A stretch of 64,000 nucleotides of DNA from Denitromonas halophila (GCF_007625155.1 NZ_VMNK01000003.1:372001-436000); one strand, 5' to 3'. Shown: positions 28,175-37,073, counted from the first letter of the stretch. Program-made: numbers and translations. Notes: generated from the letters alone by a model not told the origin.

Positions 28175-28504
28175 CAACATCTCCTCCAGTTCTTAATCTG
28201 GTTAGCGTGGGAGCCAGGCTTTCGGATAGGCCTGGTCGGTCCACTGTCATGCCGGCTCGTAGCCGGGCATACCCCTATTTAAACAACTGTTCGGCAGCAA
28301 TACAACGTGGTAGCACTGCGGGAAACCCCTATGAACACTGGCACTCAGCGCCACCACCGGACAGAATGCTGGGCTGCAGCAATGCTGAATAACTAGCCAG
28401 CAGCCCTTCGTTGCACCGCAGCAGTTATCCAGTAGCAGAATTGATGCCAATCAATGCACAAGCGGATTATTTAGAATGTCGCAGCACACAAAACCACTGA
28501 AAAT
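28175..28504. other. 330-base intergenic region upstream of aapJ
   Basis: No coding region is supported. It lies between the ubiX stop and the aapJ start, both on the minus strand, and is less GC-rich than the genes. One sigma-70-like promoter is suggested at 28277-28305. No sigma-54 type -24/-12 element (GG-N10-GC) was found by eye, and no strong hairpin after ubiX. Confidence 0.6.
28277..28305 (-). promoter_or_regulatory. Possible aapJ promoter
   Basis: On the minus strand, TTGTAT (28300-28305) and TTAAAT (28277-28282) are 17 bases apart, each matching 4 of 6 consensus bases. Position, about 100 bases before the aapJ start, is reasonable. Weak evidence. Confidence 0.35.
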
Positions 28505-29119
28505 TCAATCAGTTTCGCCCCAGCGCGGCATCAGCGCATGCGCGATTCCAAGCTGATCAAGGATGCGTGCAACAACAAAATCAATCACGTCCTGCACCGA
28601 CGTGGGGCGCGTGTAGAAGCCTGGATTCGCCGGAAGGATGCATACGCCGAGCCGCGAGAGCTTGAGCATGTTTTCGAGATGGATGGCAGAAAACGGCGTT
28701 TCGCGCGGTACCAGCACCAGTTTTCGGCCCTCTTTGATGACCACATCGGCGGCGCGCTCGATCAGGTCCTGACTCATGCCGTTGGCAATCGAGGCCAGTC
28801 GGCCCATGGTGCAGGGGCAAACCACCATCGCATCCGGCGGATTGGAGCCCGACGCCGGCGGCGCAAACCAACTCTCGCGACCAAACACACGCAGCTGCCC
28901 CGGCGCTGCGCCAAAGCGGGCCGACAGCTCGGCCTCCACCTCCGCCGCGCGCGAGGGCAGGTGCCAGTCCATCTCCTGCTGCGCCACGATCTGGGCCACC
29001 TGGCTATACAGCAGCCAAACCGTGTGGCCCGCGCCCAGCAGGCATTCGATCAGCCGCAGCCCGTAGGCCATGCCCGAGGCGCCGGTCAACGCGACCGTAA
29101 TGGTGAGGGGTTGTGTCAT
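28505..29119 (-). CDS. ubiX: Flavin prenyltransferase UbiX
   Basis: 204 residues. The N-terminus (ITVALTGASGMAYGLRLIECLL) holds the FMN-binding TGASG loop, VVCPCTMGRLASIANGMSQDLIERAADVVIKEGRKLVLVPRETPFSAIHLENM is the classic UbiX central block, and NPGFYTRPTSVQDVIDFVVARILDQLGI the C-terminal one. It makes prenylated FMN for UbiD-type decarboxylases, needed for ubiquinone and some aromatic decarboxylations. It lies 10 bases after the binding-protein gene at 29130, on the same strand. Confidence 0.95.
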   Translation of the reverse strand: MTQPLTITVALTGASGMAYGLRLIECLLGAGHTVWLLYSQVAQIVAQQEMDWHLPSRAAEVEAELSARFGAAPGQLRVFGRESWFAPPASGSNPPDAMVVCPCTMGRLASIANGMSQDLIERAADVVIKEGRKLVLVPRETPFSAIHLENMLKLSRLGVCILPANPGFYTRPTSVQDVIDFVVARILDQLGIAHALMPRWGETD

Positions 29120-29129
29120 GACGGCGCAC

Positions 29130-30287
29130 TCATTCCAGATAATCGCTGATCAAGGCCCAGCGCCCGTTCTCGATGCGCGCCAGCCGGCCGACGCGGTTAC
29201 CGAGATGATCGGTTTTGGAGAAGCGATACTCCGGGCTGCCGAAGAAGTCGCGCGTGGTGTGCACGGTTTCCATCGCGGCAACAAAACGCGATGCGGTGAG
29301 CTCCGGCCCAGCCGCCTCAAGCCCCTGGATGAACACGTCCGCCACGTTGTAGCCCATGGCGCTCCAGATGTTGGGTGCCGCGCCAAAGCGCTGACGGTAG
29401 CGGCCAATCCAGTCGGCCAGCGCGCTGTTGGCGCCTTCGGCGTAGGGCAACGGCATCACGCTCACGCCATACAAGCCCTCAACCGCCGCACCGCCCAGCG
29501 CATGGGTTTGTGCCGAGTAGCCCGAGGCGGTGACCAGCATGTCGACGGTCCAGCCGGTCTTGCGCGCCTCGGCCACCGAGGCCACGGTCTCGCGCACCAC
29601 GGTGGCCAGCACCACCAGATCGCAATCGGCCGCGCGCAGGCGGGCAATCTGGCTCGCAAAGTCGGTCGCGCCGCGCTTGTAGCCCACCGCCTCAACCAGC
29701 GTCAGGCCGCGCTGCGCCAGACCGGCCTCGACGCCTTTCTTCACCTCGTGGCCGTAGTCGTCGTCCTGAAACAGCAGCCCAACCCGTTGGTAGCCACCGC
29801 GCGTGAGCATCTCGCGCACCGCCGCGCTCATGTAGTCCTGATAGGGCGCAAAGAGCTGAAACTTGAGCGGATGCAGCGGTGAATACGTAGCCTGATGCGG
29901 CGAGAACGGGAACAGATGCGGCCGGCCGGCGTCGAGCGCCAGCGGCATCGAGGCCATCACCACCGGCGTACCAAGGTTGCCCACAAAGGCAAACACCTTG
30001 TCGCGCGAGAGCAGCTTGCGGGTCGCCAGCACCGCGCGCTTCGGGTCGTAGCCGCTATCTTCGGCATGCAATTCCAGCGTGCGTCCGTGCACCCCGCCGC
30101 GGGCATTGGCCTCTTCAAAGCGCAGCAGCATGCCATCGCGAATCGGTGCGCCCAGCATGGCAATGGGGCCTGACAGATCCTGAATCGTGCCCACCCGTAT
30201 CATGCCCGCCGTCACGCCCGGCTCGGCCTGCGCCACCCCACTGGCAAACACACCCGCCACCATGGCCATCAAGAATCGTCGCAGCAC
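29130..30287 (-). CDS. Branched-chain amino acid-type ABC transporter substrate-binding protein
   Basis: 385 residues from GTG 30287 (LRRFLMAMVAGVFASGVAQA), preceded by an AGAGAGG site; ATG 30269 is the alternative. A signal peptide is followed by a Peripla_BP_6 domain: IRVGTIQDLSGPIAMLGAPIRDGMLLRFEEANARGG and VAFVGNLGTPVV-like blocks. The ligand cannot be read from sequence; LivK/amide/urea-type proteins all share this fold. A matching pair of permease genes lies at 32090-33867, separated by an opposite-strand gene; the ATPases are not in the window. Confidence 0.85.
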   Translation of the reverse strand: MLRRFLMAMVAGVFASGVAQAEPGVTAGMIRVGTIQDLSGPIAMLGAPIRDGMLLRFEEANARGGVHGRTLELHAEDSGYDPKRAVLATRKLLSRDKVFAFVGNLGTPVVMASMPLALDAGRPHLFPFSPHQATYSPLHPLKFQLFAPYQDYMSAAVREMLTRGGYQRVGLLFQDDDYGHEVKKGVEAGLAQRGLTLVEAVGYKRGATDFASQIARLRAADCDLVVLATVVRETVASVAEARKTGWTVDMLVTASGYSAQTHALGGAAVEGLYGVSVMPLPYAEGANSALADWIGRYRQRFGAAPNIWSAMGYNVADVFIQGLEAAGPELTASRFVAAMETVHTTRDFFGSPEYRFSKTDHLGNRVGRLARIENGRWALISDYLE

Positions 30288-30450
30288 GGCGCCCTCTCTT
30301 TTGTTGTTTTCTGAACGGCCATTATCACGCCAAACCGGTGGCGCCACTCAAGCCTCGGCCCGTCACACCGCCTGCTTATGATGCCGTTATACTCGCCAGC
30401 TGCCGCAGCACCGGCATGCCCAAACACCTCAATCATAGGATTCACCCGCA

Positions 30451-31890
30451 ATGAAGAAGACCTGGCTCGCCCTGCTTGCCGTTCCCGTCGTCGCCTATCC
30501 GGCGGCCGCGTGGTATCTCGGCTCACAAGTCGAATCCACCCTCAGCGCGCAGTACAAGCAGGTCGAGACGCTGCCGTACATGAAGGTCGTCGAGCGCACG
30601 TATGAGCGCGGTGTGTTCAGCGCCACCGAGTCGGTCACGGTCGAACTGTTTGGCGCAATGATGCAGGCCGTACAGCAGGCCACCCCCGATGCCCCACCGG
30701 CCGAGCCGATGCGCATCAGCTTCCGTTCGCAGATCCAGCACGGCCCCTTTGCCGGCGGCACACTGGCCGCGGCGGTGGTCGATAGCGAGCTGGTGCTCGA
30801 CGCCGCCACGCAAGCCGAAGTTGCCAAGCTGTTTGGCAACAACAAACCGCTCACCGGCCACACGGTCTTCAAGCTCGACGGCAGCGGCACCGCCACCGTG
30901 CTGAGCCCGGCGTTTGCATCTCAGTTCGCCAAGCCCGAAACCGGCGAGCCGGTAAATATCGCTTGGGAAGGCATCCGCGCCACGGTCGACTTCGCGCCCG
31001 GCATGAGCCGCTACACCATGAACGGCGAAGCGCCCAAGCTTGAGGTCAAAGACCCGGCCGGCGCGCATATGCTCATGACCGGCATGCGCTTCACCGGTGA
31101 GCAGCAGCGCATGTTCGAGGACGAGCCCCTGCTCTTTTCGGGCAAGCAGCGCATCACCATCGATGCCATGCAGATGAACATCCCCGAAGAAGACGCCGGC
31201 CAGGTCAGCTTCAAGCAGATCAGCTACGACATCGACATGCCGGTGCAGGGCGACTTCATCGACATGAGCGCCAGGATGGGTGCCGAGATTGTCGACATCT
31301 CCGGTACCAACTACGGCCCCGCCCACTACGACCTGTCGCTCAAGCACCTGCACGCGCGCACCATCGCCAAGCTCTACCGCGTGCTGCTCGAAGCCTATTC
31401 CAACCCCGCCATGATGGGCCCCGACGCCGATCCGCAACTGGCCCTGGCACCGCTGGCCGAGCCGGCCATGGCGCTGCTCGGCCACAACCCCAGCTTCTCG
31501 CTCGACCGCCTGAGCTTCACCACCCCGCACGGCAATGCCCATCTCGACCTGCGCGCCAGCGCCCCCGGCATCACGCCTGAGGCCATGGCCAATCCGGGCC
31601 TGATCATGGCCGTGCTCGACGCCGGTGCCAACATCGCCCTGCCCGAAGCCCTGCTGCTGAGCATGGCCAAGGACCGCGCCAGCGCTCAGATAGCCGCCAT
31701 GAGCGAGACCGGCACCGTCTCCGACGACGACCTGCACATGGTCACCGCCCAATTCGAAGGCAAGCTGCAAGAGTTGAGCGGACAGGGTTTCATCACCCGC
31801 GACGGCGGCGTGGTCAAATCCACCATGGCTTTCAAGAACGGCCAGCTCACTGTCAACGGCAAGCCCTTCAACCCGATGGCCATGCAGTAA
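30451..31890 (+). CDS. DUF945 (YdgA-like) protein
   Basis: 479 residues starting MKKTWLALLAVPVVAYPAAAWYLGSQVESTLSAQYKQ, the characteristic start of DUF945/YdgA proteins: a single N-terminal membrane anchor or signal followed by a long periplasmic beta-rich region with repeated short strands. Late segments (QLSGQGFITRDGGVVKSTMAFKNGQLTVNGKPF) also fit. Function is not known; the fold recalls AsmA-like envelope proteins. It stands alone between two minus-strand transporter gene groups. Confidence 0.85.
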   Translation: MKKTWLALLAVPVVAYPAAAWYLGSQVESTLSAQYKQVETLPYMKVVERTYERGVFSATESVTVELFGAMMQAVQQATPDAPPAEPMRISFRSQIQHGPFAGGTLAAAVVDSELVLDAATQAEVAKLFGNNKPLTGHTVFKLDGSGTATVLSPAFASQFAKPETGEPVNIAWEGIRATVDFAPGMSRYTMNGEAPKLEVKDPAGAHMLMTGMRFTGEQQRMFEDEPLLFSGKQRITIDAMQMNIPEEDAGQVSFKQISYDIDMPVQGDFIDMSARMGAEIVDISGTNYGPAHYDLSLKHLHARTIAKLYRVLLEAYSNPAMMGPDADPQLALAPLAEPAMALLGHNPSFSLDRLSFTTPHGNAHLDLRASAPGITPEAMANPGLIMAVLDAGANIALPEALLLSMAKDRASAQIAAMSETGTVSDDDLHMVTAQFEGKLQELSGQGFITRDGGVVKSTMAFKNGQLTVNGKPFNPMAMQ

Positions 31891-31959
31891 AACGGTCACG
31901 GCGGGCCGGGGCATCGCGCCTCGGCCCGCCGCACTCAGGCATCACGACCAGCGCCGTGG

Positions 31960-31977
31960 GGCGGGTTTCAACCCGCC
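31960..31977. repeat. REP-like palindrome, intergenic
   Basis: Perfect GGCGGGTTTCAACCCGCC just downstream of the DUF945 gene and of the convergent livM gene. Same unit as at 23165-23211 and in the vgrG inserts. Could also fold as a 3' hairpin. Confidence 0.8.
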
Positions 31978-32089
31978 TTGCTTGGCTCATGACCGGGTAG
32001 CTTGGGTTGAGCAAAGCGGCGCCCAACACCCACCTCACGCCTCCAACAAAACACTCATCCCGCCAGCGCCGCGCAACGCATTTCCGCCC

Positions 32090-33007
32090 CTAACGCACCA
32101 GCCCCGCCGGTCGCCACAACACCACCGCCACCAGCACCAGCCCGAACGCCACCAACTCCAGCCCCGCCATGTTCGCCACCCCGGCCGGCAAGGCATCGCG
32201 CAACAGCGCAATCACCTGCGGCAGCGCGACAATCACCACCGCACCCCAGACTGCGCCCATCAAGCGGCTCGCGCCGCCCACAAACACCAGCATCAGCAAC
32301 TCAAAAGACACATGCAGCCCAAACTGCTCCGGGCTGAGGTAACCCAGCCAATGCGCGTATAACGCCCCGGCCAGCGCGCCCAACGCACCGCCCACGGCAA
32401 AGGCCAGCCCCTTGGCGTGCGCGGTGTCGATACCGCTCGCCTCCGCCGCGCCCTCATCGTCGCGCACCGCCCGCCATGCCCGGCCGACGCGTGAGTTCAA
32501 CAGCCGCCGGCAGACGAGCAAGGCCAGCGCCAGCGCCGTCGCACTCACCGCAAACTGAGGCAGCGGATCGACCACCGCCCAGCCCGCCAACGTCAGTGCC
32601 GGCACGCTCAAGCCCGAGGCCCCGCCGGTGAGGCCGTCAAAACGCACCAGCGCCTCTTCCACAATCAGCGCCACCGCCAGCGTGCTCATGCCAAAGGCCA
32701 GCCCGCCCAAGCGCCGTCCCGGCAAACTCGCCAGCGCACCGAGCAGCGCGCCACCGGCAATCGCCACCGCCAGGCCCAACAAAGGCGGCCCGCCCAGCGC
32801 CACCCACCCCGCCTGCAAATACGCCCCCACCGCCAGAAACGCGCCATGCCCGAGCGAAATCTGACCGCTCTGCCCGAGAATGATCACCAGCCCCAGCCCG
32901 GCGATGGCCCAGGTCGCCACAAAGGCGAGCTGGCCCAGACCGTAGTCGAGCCCGAGTGCCCACACCGTGGCCACCGCGAGGGTGAGCAAGGCCAGCGCCT
33001 GCTTCAT
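32090..33007 (-). CDS. livM: Branched-chain amino acid-type ABC transporter permease LivM
   Basis: 305 residues from ATG 33007, which overlaps the livH stop by 4 bases; the frame is open far upstream but inside livH. GLGLVIILGQSGQISLGHGAFLAVGAYLQAGW is the diagnostic LivM block, and RAVRDDEGAAEASGIDTAHAKGLAFAVGGALGALAGALYA is the loop plus helix near the C-terminus. About nine hydrophobic segments place it in the inner membrane. Confidence 0.92.
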   Translation of the reverse strand: MKQALALLTLAVATVWALGLDYGLGQLAFVATWAIAGLGLVIILGQSGQISLGHGAFLAVGAYLQAGWVALGGPPLLGLAVAIAGGALLGALASLPGRRLGGLAFGMSTLAVALIVEEALVRFDGLTGGASGLSVPALTLAGWAVVDPLPQFAVSATALALALLVCRRLLNSRVGRAWRAVRDDEGAAEASGIDTAHAKGLAFAVGGALGALAGALYAHWLGYLSPEQFGLHVSFELLMLVFVGGASRLMGAVWGAVVIVALPQVIALLRDALPAGVANMAGLELVAFGLVLVAVVLWRPAGLVR

Positions 33008-33867
33008 GCCGTGCGCCCCGCAAACAGCCCGCGCGGAAAGCACAGCAAAGCCACCAGCATCAACACATACGCTGTCACATGGTTGGCGCCTTCGGGCAGA
33101 TAGCGCCCGGCCAGCGCCTCGGCCACGCCAATGAACACCCCACCCGCTAGCGCGCCGGGCAGGCTGTGCATGCCGCCGATCACCGCCGCCGGAAAGGCCT
33201 TGAGCGCCACCACCCCCATCCCCGGATGCACAAAGGTGACCGGTGCCATCAAAATGCCGGCCAGCGCCGCCAGCGCCGCGCCGAGCGCCCAGGCCAGGGT
33301 GTGCATGCCAGACGCCGACACACCCATCATCGCCGCAACACGCGGGTTCTCGGAGCACGCCCGCAAGGCCAGGCCGGCCCGCGAAAATCGAAAGAAAGCC
33401 GCCAGCGCGGCGCACGTCAACACGGTGGCGGCGATCACCCCCAGGTGCGCGAAACTGACGGTCAGCGACCCGAGCTGCACCTGCCCCAGCAAGCCAGGCA
33501 AGGCCAACTGGTGCACACCATGCGTCGCGGCCGGCACGGTCGTGACGCCACCGCGCAGCATCAGTCCAAGGCCAAAGGTCAGTAGCACCGCCGTCAGGTG
33601 CGGCTGGCCCATCGCCCGCCGCAGCGCCAGCCGCTCCACCAACGCACCCGCCAGCGCCATGCCCACCACCGCCACACCCACCGCCAGCCACACCGGCCAA
33701 CCCGCCGCGGCCGCCAGCGCCACGGCAGCAAACGCGCCCACCATCAGCAGTTCGCCCTGCATGAAGCTCACCGCCTCGGTGGCCTTGTAGACCAGTACAA
33801 ACGACAAGGCCACCAGACCGTAGATACAGCCGGTGGCAATGCCGCTGAGGAGAATCTGCAGAATCAT
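33004..33867 (-). CDS. livH: Branched-chain amino acid-type ABC transporter permease LivH
   Basis: 287 residues from ATG 33867 (MILQILLSGIATGCIYGLVALSFVLVYKATEAVSFMQGELLMVGAFAAV), a textbook LivH start; the longer frame adds 17 unlikely residues. GVVALKAFPAAVIGGMHSLPGALAGGVFIGVAEALAG closes the family signature. Translationally coupled to livM. With livM it forms the membrane channel of a LivHMGF-type importer; its binding protein is probably the one at 29130. Confidence 0.93.
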   Translation of the reverse strand: MILQILLSGIATGCIYGLVALSFVLVYKATEAVSFMQGELLMVGAFAAVALAAAAGWPVWLAVGVAVVGMALAGALVERLALRRAMGQPHLTAVLLTFGLGLMLRGGVTTVPAATHGVHQLALPGLLGQVQLGSLTVSFAHLGVIAATVLTCAALAAFFRFSRAGLALRACSENPRVAAMMGVSASGMHTLAWALGAALAALAGILMAPVTFVHPGMGVVALKAFPAAVIGGMHSLPGALAGGVFIGVAEALAGRYLPEGANHVTAYVLMLVALLCFPRGLFAGRTA

Positions 33868-33930
33868 GGCGCAGAGAATACCTGCTCCATGCACGGATGC
33901 CGATAAGGCAGGCACCACGCCAGCGCTGGC

Positions 33931-34641
33931 TCAGGGGATCTTCACAACACGCATCGAGCGCACCTTGTTGCGGATCTCTTTGGGCAGACGACCGCTCTTC
34001 GTCTGGTAGAACAGGCCACCTTTCCAGTTCGGCTCGGGGTAGAGCTCCAGGCGATAGCCCTCACGCAATTTCACGAAGTCCACCTTTTTGCCAGCGCGGC
34101 CCCAGCCAGTGTGGCGGATGTCGCTGTACTCGCCGTAACGCAGGCACAGATCGTCCTTCTTGGCCCGCATGTCATGCCGGCTGGTGTAGATACACACCGG
34201 ATAGCCCTTTACCTTGTCATTGAGTTCGTATGCCCACACGCCGCGCAGCTTGCCGCGACGGATATCGACCGGGCCGTCCTGGGTGAGTCGGGTCTTGGTC
34301 AGCTTGCCGCTGGCGTTTTCGTACCAGACGGTCGCCCCCCAGCCCGAGCTCAGCCCGATGTACTGCACCGGCAGTTCAAAGTGCGGAACATCTTTCTTCA
34401 GATCCTTGTCACGAAACTTCTTCTCATCGCCGCCCACGCCGTTGATGCCGTGGCCACCCCAACGCACGCAGGAGCGCTCGCTTTCGAGCTTCTGCTCGCC
34501 AGCTTTTTCGTACAGATAAAGACACACCGGATAGCCCTTGGCAGCATGCGCAGCACTGGCGCCAAGCAGGCTGCCAGCCGCAATCACGGCGAGTGCGGCC
34601 GAATGGATCTGTCGAGCAAGAGGTGTCGATTGCTTTGGCAT
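33931..34641 (-). CDS. Secreted protein with repeated GYPVC domain, beta/gamma-crystallin-like tail
   Basis: 236 residues with a signal peptide (AAGSLLGASAAHA, cleavage near residue 33). The mature protein repeats a module: KGYPVCLYLY...SERSCVRWG at about 34-62 and KGYPVCIYTS...DDLCLRYGE at about 143-171, each with a cysteine pair. The end (YRLELYPEPNWKGGLFYQTKSGRLPKEIRNKVRSMRV) looks like a beta/gamma-crystallin Greek-key motif. No exact family recognised. An ATGGGGT-N4-ACCCCAT site with a -10 hexamer 22 bases on lies upstream (34722-34767), shared with three neighbouring transcription units. Confidence 0.7.
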   Translation of the reverse strand: MPKQSTPLARQIHSAALAVIAAGSLLGASAAHAAKGYPVCLYLYEKAGEQKLESERSCVRWGGHGINGVGGDEKKFRDKDLKKDVPHFELPVQYIGLSSGWGATVWYENASGKLTKTRLTQDGPVDIRRGKLRGVWAYELNDKVKGYPVCIYTSRHDMRAKKDDLCLRYGEYSDIRHTGWGRAGKKVDFVKLREGYRLELYPEPNWKGGLFYQTKSGRLPKEIRNKVRSMRVVKIP

Positions 34642-34721
34642 GATGCGCTCCTTGAGTCGTTCGAATGAGAGCCATGGCCGGTGCGCTTCGGGCGGGTGGC
34701 CCTTGCGTCGGCTGGTGATTC

Positions 34722-34767
34722 ATTCTCGAGCGCGACGGGTGCAGCGTTAATGGGGTCGACACCCCAT
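34722..34767 (-). promoter_or_regulatory. Palindromic activator site plus -10 (site a)
   Basis: Perfect inverted repeat ATGGGGT-CGAC-ACCCCAT at 34750-34767; on the minus strand GAGAAT (34722-34727) begins 22 bases after it. Upstream of the crystallin-like secreted protein. Same geometry as the sites at 37134, 37227 and 39784. Confidence 0.78.
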
Positions 34768-34839
34768 ATTGGCGGGCGCCCCCAATAGAAAACGGCCGGA
34801 CTACCCGCCCGGCCGCAGTGTGATGACACCAGAGCGAGC

Positions 34840-36486
34840 CTACAGCACCGGTACCGTCACGCCGACCTGGTCCCACACCTTGGTGCCCACTTCGTTGTAC
34901 TCGCCGTACTCCGCCCCCAGCCCGACGCCGGCGCTGAAAGTGAAGCCGGCCAAGCGCTCCTGGGCACGGGTGCCGGGGTCGAAGTAGGTGTACCAGGCGC
35001 CGCCCCCGACACTGACCACGCCGCTGATCGAACCAACCACGCCTTGCGTATGGCCGGTTTCATAGGGCAGTTTCCAGAAACCGATGACCACACTGCCATC
35101 GACACCCACCGCGGCGCCCTTGCTCAGCCCTCCCGAGGCATAAGGCCGCAGGCGACCGGTACCGGTATTGACCACCAGCCCCAGCTCGCCATTGATGCCG
35201 CCGAGCACAGCCACATCGCCCCCGGCGCCGACCGTGACCTCGCGATATCCGAGGCTGCGAGCGAGTTTGACGACGCGGATGAAGTTTTGCTGACCGATCA
35301 GTATCTCGGTTGCCGCCTTCCAGTCACGCCGGATCAGCGCGTTTCGATACGCCTTGCGCGTTTGTTTGCTCGAGAACATGCCGTCAAGAAACTCCTTGGC
35401 AGCGTTTTTGAGCTGGTTTGAGCGCGGCAGGTTCTGACGCGCCGCGGCCCTGATATCGAAGGCCGGCGCGCACGCTTTGCCGCTCTTCGTGCCGAACAGG
35501 CTGCTGAGCATGGTCTTGAGCTTGGGCGGCTGTTTGGCCGGGCGCAGGTTACCGTCGCAGCCAAAGTTGCCTCGGAGCGGCTTGCAGCGGTTGGACGACA
35601 CCGCGCCGACGCCGTCACGCTCATAGCCGGCGGGGCAAGACATGCAGGTGCCTAAGACATTGAACTGGCCACTTGCACAACCCGAGGCCTGCTTCTGATA
35701 GACCGCGCGCTTGTACGGGCCACCAATGAGCTTGCCACGCTGACGGCAGGCCTTGGGATGGTCGAGCTTGTGCGCGGTGCGCTTGTAGCCATCGGGGCAC
35801 ACCCAGCAGCTACCGCCGCGCACGGACGAGAAATACGACTGCCGCCCCGGGCAGCCCAGCTTCTTGGCCTTGCCCTTGGCGACAGGCTGAATCTTGCTGC
35901 AAGGCGTCTCGCCAAAACCACCGCAACCCGGCGTGACGTCATTGCGCACCGGCGGGGGCGGCGCGGGGGTCGGGTCGGGCATCGGAATCGGCGGCACAAT
36001 ACCGACCGGTGGCACCGGCGGCCCGGCCATGCGCATCTCGGCCTCATAAGCCGTGCGGTTGTCGATATCGACCGGGATGAGCTGATAGCGGACCGGACCG
36101 AGGGCCCCCTGAACCGCCACGTCCATCTGCCCGGAGGTATTCAGGCTGGCGCTAAAAGCGCCCTGCAGCGGCAGATCGTCACCGGCGAACTGCGCCGGCG
36201 CGGTGCGACGCACGTTCTGCCACACCACCATGCCGGGCTGGATCTGCATCACCCCCAGGTGCAGCCAGGGGTCGACTGCGTAAGCGCGCCCGGCCTCGAT
36301 GCGAATGCGTTTGCCGAGGGTGCTGATCCGCCATTCGCCATCGACCGAGGTAACCGTGTTGCGTTCAACGGCCTCCTTCATTGGCAGCGCGGCCGGCATC
36401 TGCGCACAGGCACCGAGCAAGCCCAACAGGGGCAACAGCAGCAGAAGGCGGATCTTGAGGTAGCTTGAGGCGGCGAGTTGGCGCAT
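34840..36486 (-). CDS. Lipoprotein with N-terminal 'DGEW' domain and cysteine-rich middle
   Basis: 548 residues. Signal peptide and lipobox (LLPLLGLLGAC, cysteine about 27) predict membrane anchoring. Residues about 48-145 (DGEWRISTLGKRIRIEAGRAYAVDPWLH...QIQPGMVVWQN...GDDLPL...GPVRYQLIPV) are shared with the protein at 36501, its operon partner. A proline-rich linker (150-180) follows, then a cysteine-rich stretch with CPDGYKRT and CPAGYERD modules (about 225-310), and a glycine-rich C-terminal beta region (410-548) that could be a barrel or beta-sandwich. Not recognised as a known family. It follows the 36501 gene by 14 bases. Confidence 0.7.
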   Translation of the reverse strand: MRQLAASSYLKIRLLLLLPLLGLLGACAQMPAALPMKEAVERNTVTSVDGEWRISTLGKRIRIEAGRAYAVDPWLHLGVMQIQPGMVVWQNVRRTAPAQFAGDDLPLQGAFSASLNTSGQMDVAVQGALGPVRYQLIPVDIDNRTAYEAEMRMAGPPVPPVGIVPPIPMPDPTPAPPPPVRNDVTPGCGGFGETPCSKIQPVAKGKAKKLGCPGRQSYFSSVRGGSCWVCPDGYKRTAHKLDHPKACRQRGKLIGGPYKRAVYQKQASGCASGQFNVLGTCMSCPAGYERDGVGAVSSNRCKPLRGNFGCDGNLRPAKQPPKLKTMLSSLFGTKSGKACAPAFDIRAAARQNLPRSNQLKNAAKEFLDGMFSSKQTRKAYRNALIRRDWKAATEILIGQQNFIRVVKLARSLGYREVTVGAGGDVAVLGGINGELGLVVNTGTGRLRPYASGGLSKGAAVGVDGSVVIGFWKLPYETGHTQGVVGSISGVVSVGGGAWYTYFDPGTRAQERLAGFTFSAGVGLGAEYGEYNEVGTKVWDQVGVTVPVL

Positions 36487-36500
36487 TGTTATTGGCTCCC

Positions 36501-37073
36501 TTAGTCGTCAGCGTCGTCGTCGAAGTCGTTCTCGTCGGTGTCGACCGGGGCCTCGTCCTCTCCTGGCAGCGGCGTTTCGCCACCGCCGAGCCCGCCGGCG
36601 TGGTCAAGACTAACAGGCTGAAGCTGGTAGCGGACAGCCCCGAGCACGCTGGCGACCGTCACATTGAGCGCGCCCGAGGCATCGCGCAGCGCCTCGAATC
36701 GGCCCAGCAGGGGCAGGTCGTCGCCCACATAGCGACCATCGCCAACGCGCTGGATGTTCTGGATCACCACCATGCCCGGCTGCACTTGCAGCACAAACAT
36801 GTGTAGCCACGGATCGACCGCGTAAGCGCGCCCACCTTCGATGCGGATGCGCTTGCCAATGGCGTCGATCATCCATTCGCCATCGATGTCCATCGCCGCC
36901 CCGGCCGGCACGCTCGCCGAGGTGGGCAGGAAGGCGGGAATCTGCGGCAACTGGGGCGCCTGGGCCTGAACCGCGGTGCTACCCAGGCTGACAGCGATCA
37001 GGCCGGTGGCAATCAAGGCGCGCAAGGGGCGGTCAAAGCGGCGCGGGGTCGGGAGCGTGGTCGTTGTTTTCAT
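36501..37073 (-). CDS. Secreted protein with 'DGEW' domain
   Basis: 190 residues from ATG 37073 (MKTTTTLPTPRRFDRPLRALIATG); the frame opens earlier but crosses the promoter region. A signal peptide ends near AVQAQA. The domain at about 61-160 (DGEWMIDAIGKRIRIEGGRAYAVDPWLHMFVLQVQPGMVVIQN) is closely similar to the N-terminal domain of the downstream lipoprotein. The tail is very acidic (DEAPVDTDENDFDDDADD), suggesting metal binding or surface charge. Preceded by a palindromic site and a -10 hexamer at 37134-37179. Function unknown. Confidence 0.75.
   Translation of the reverse strand: MKTTTTLPTPRRFDRPLRALIATGLIAVSLGSTAVQAQAPQLPQIPAFLPTSASVPAGAAMDIDGEWMIDAIGKRIRIEGGRAYAVDPWLHMFVLQVQPGMVVIQNIQRVGDGRYVGDDLPLLGRFEALRDASGALNVTVASVLGAVRYQLQPVSLDHAGGLGGGETPLPGEDEAPVDTDENDFDDDADD

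Noticed and set aside
28283..28330. Sigma-54 promoter for the aap operon
   Set aside because: The best candidate on the minus strand lacks the essential GG at -24 opposite a GC at -12.
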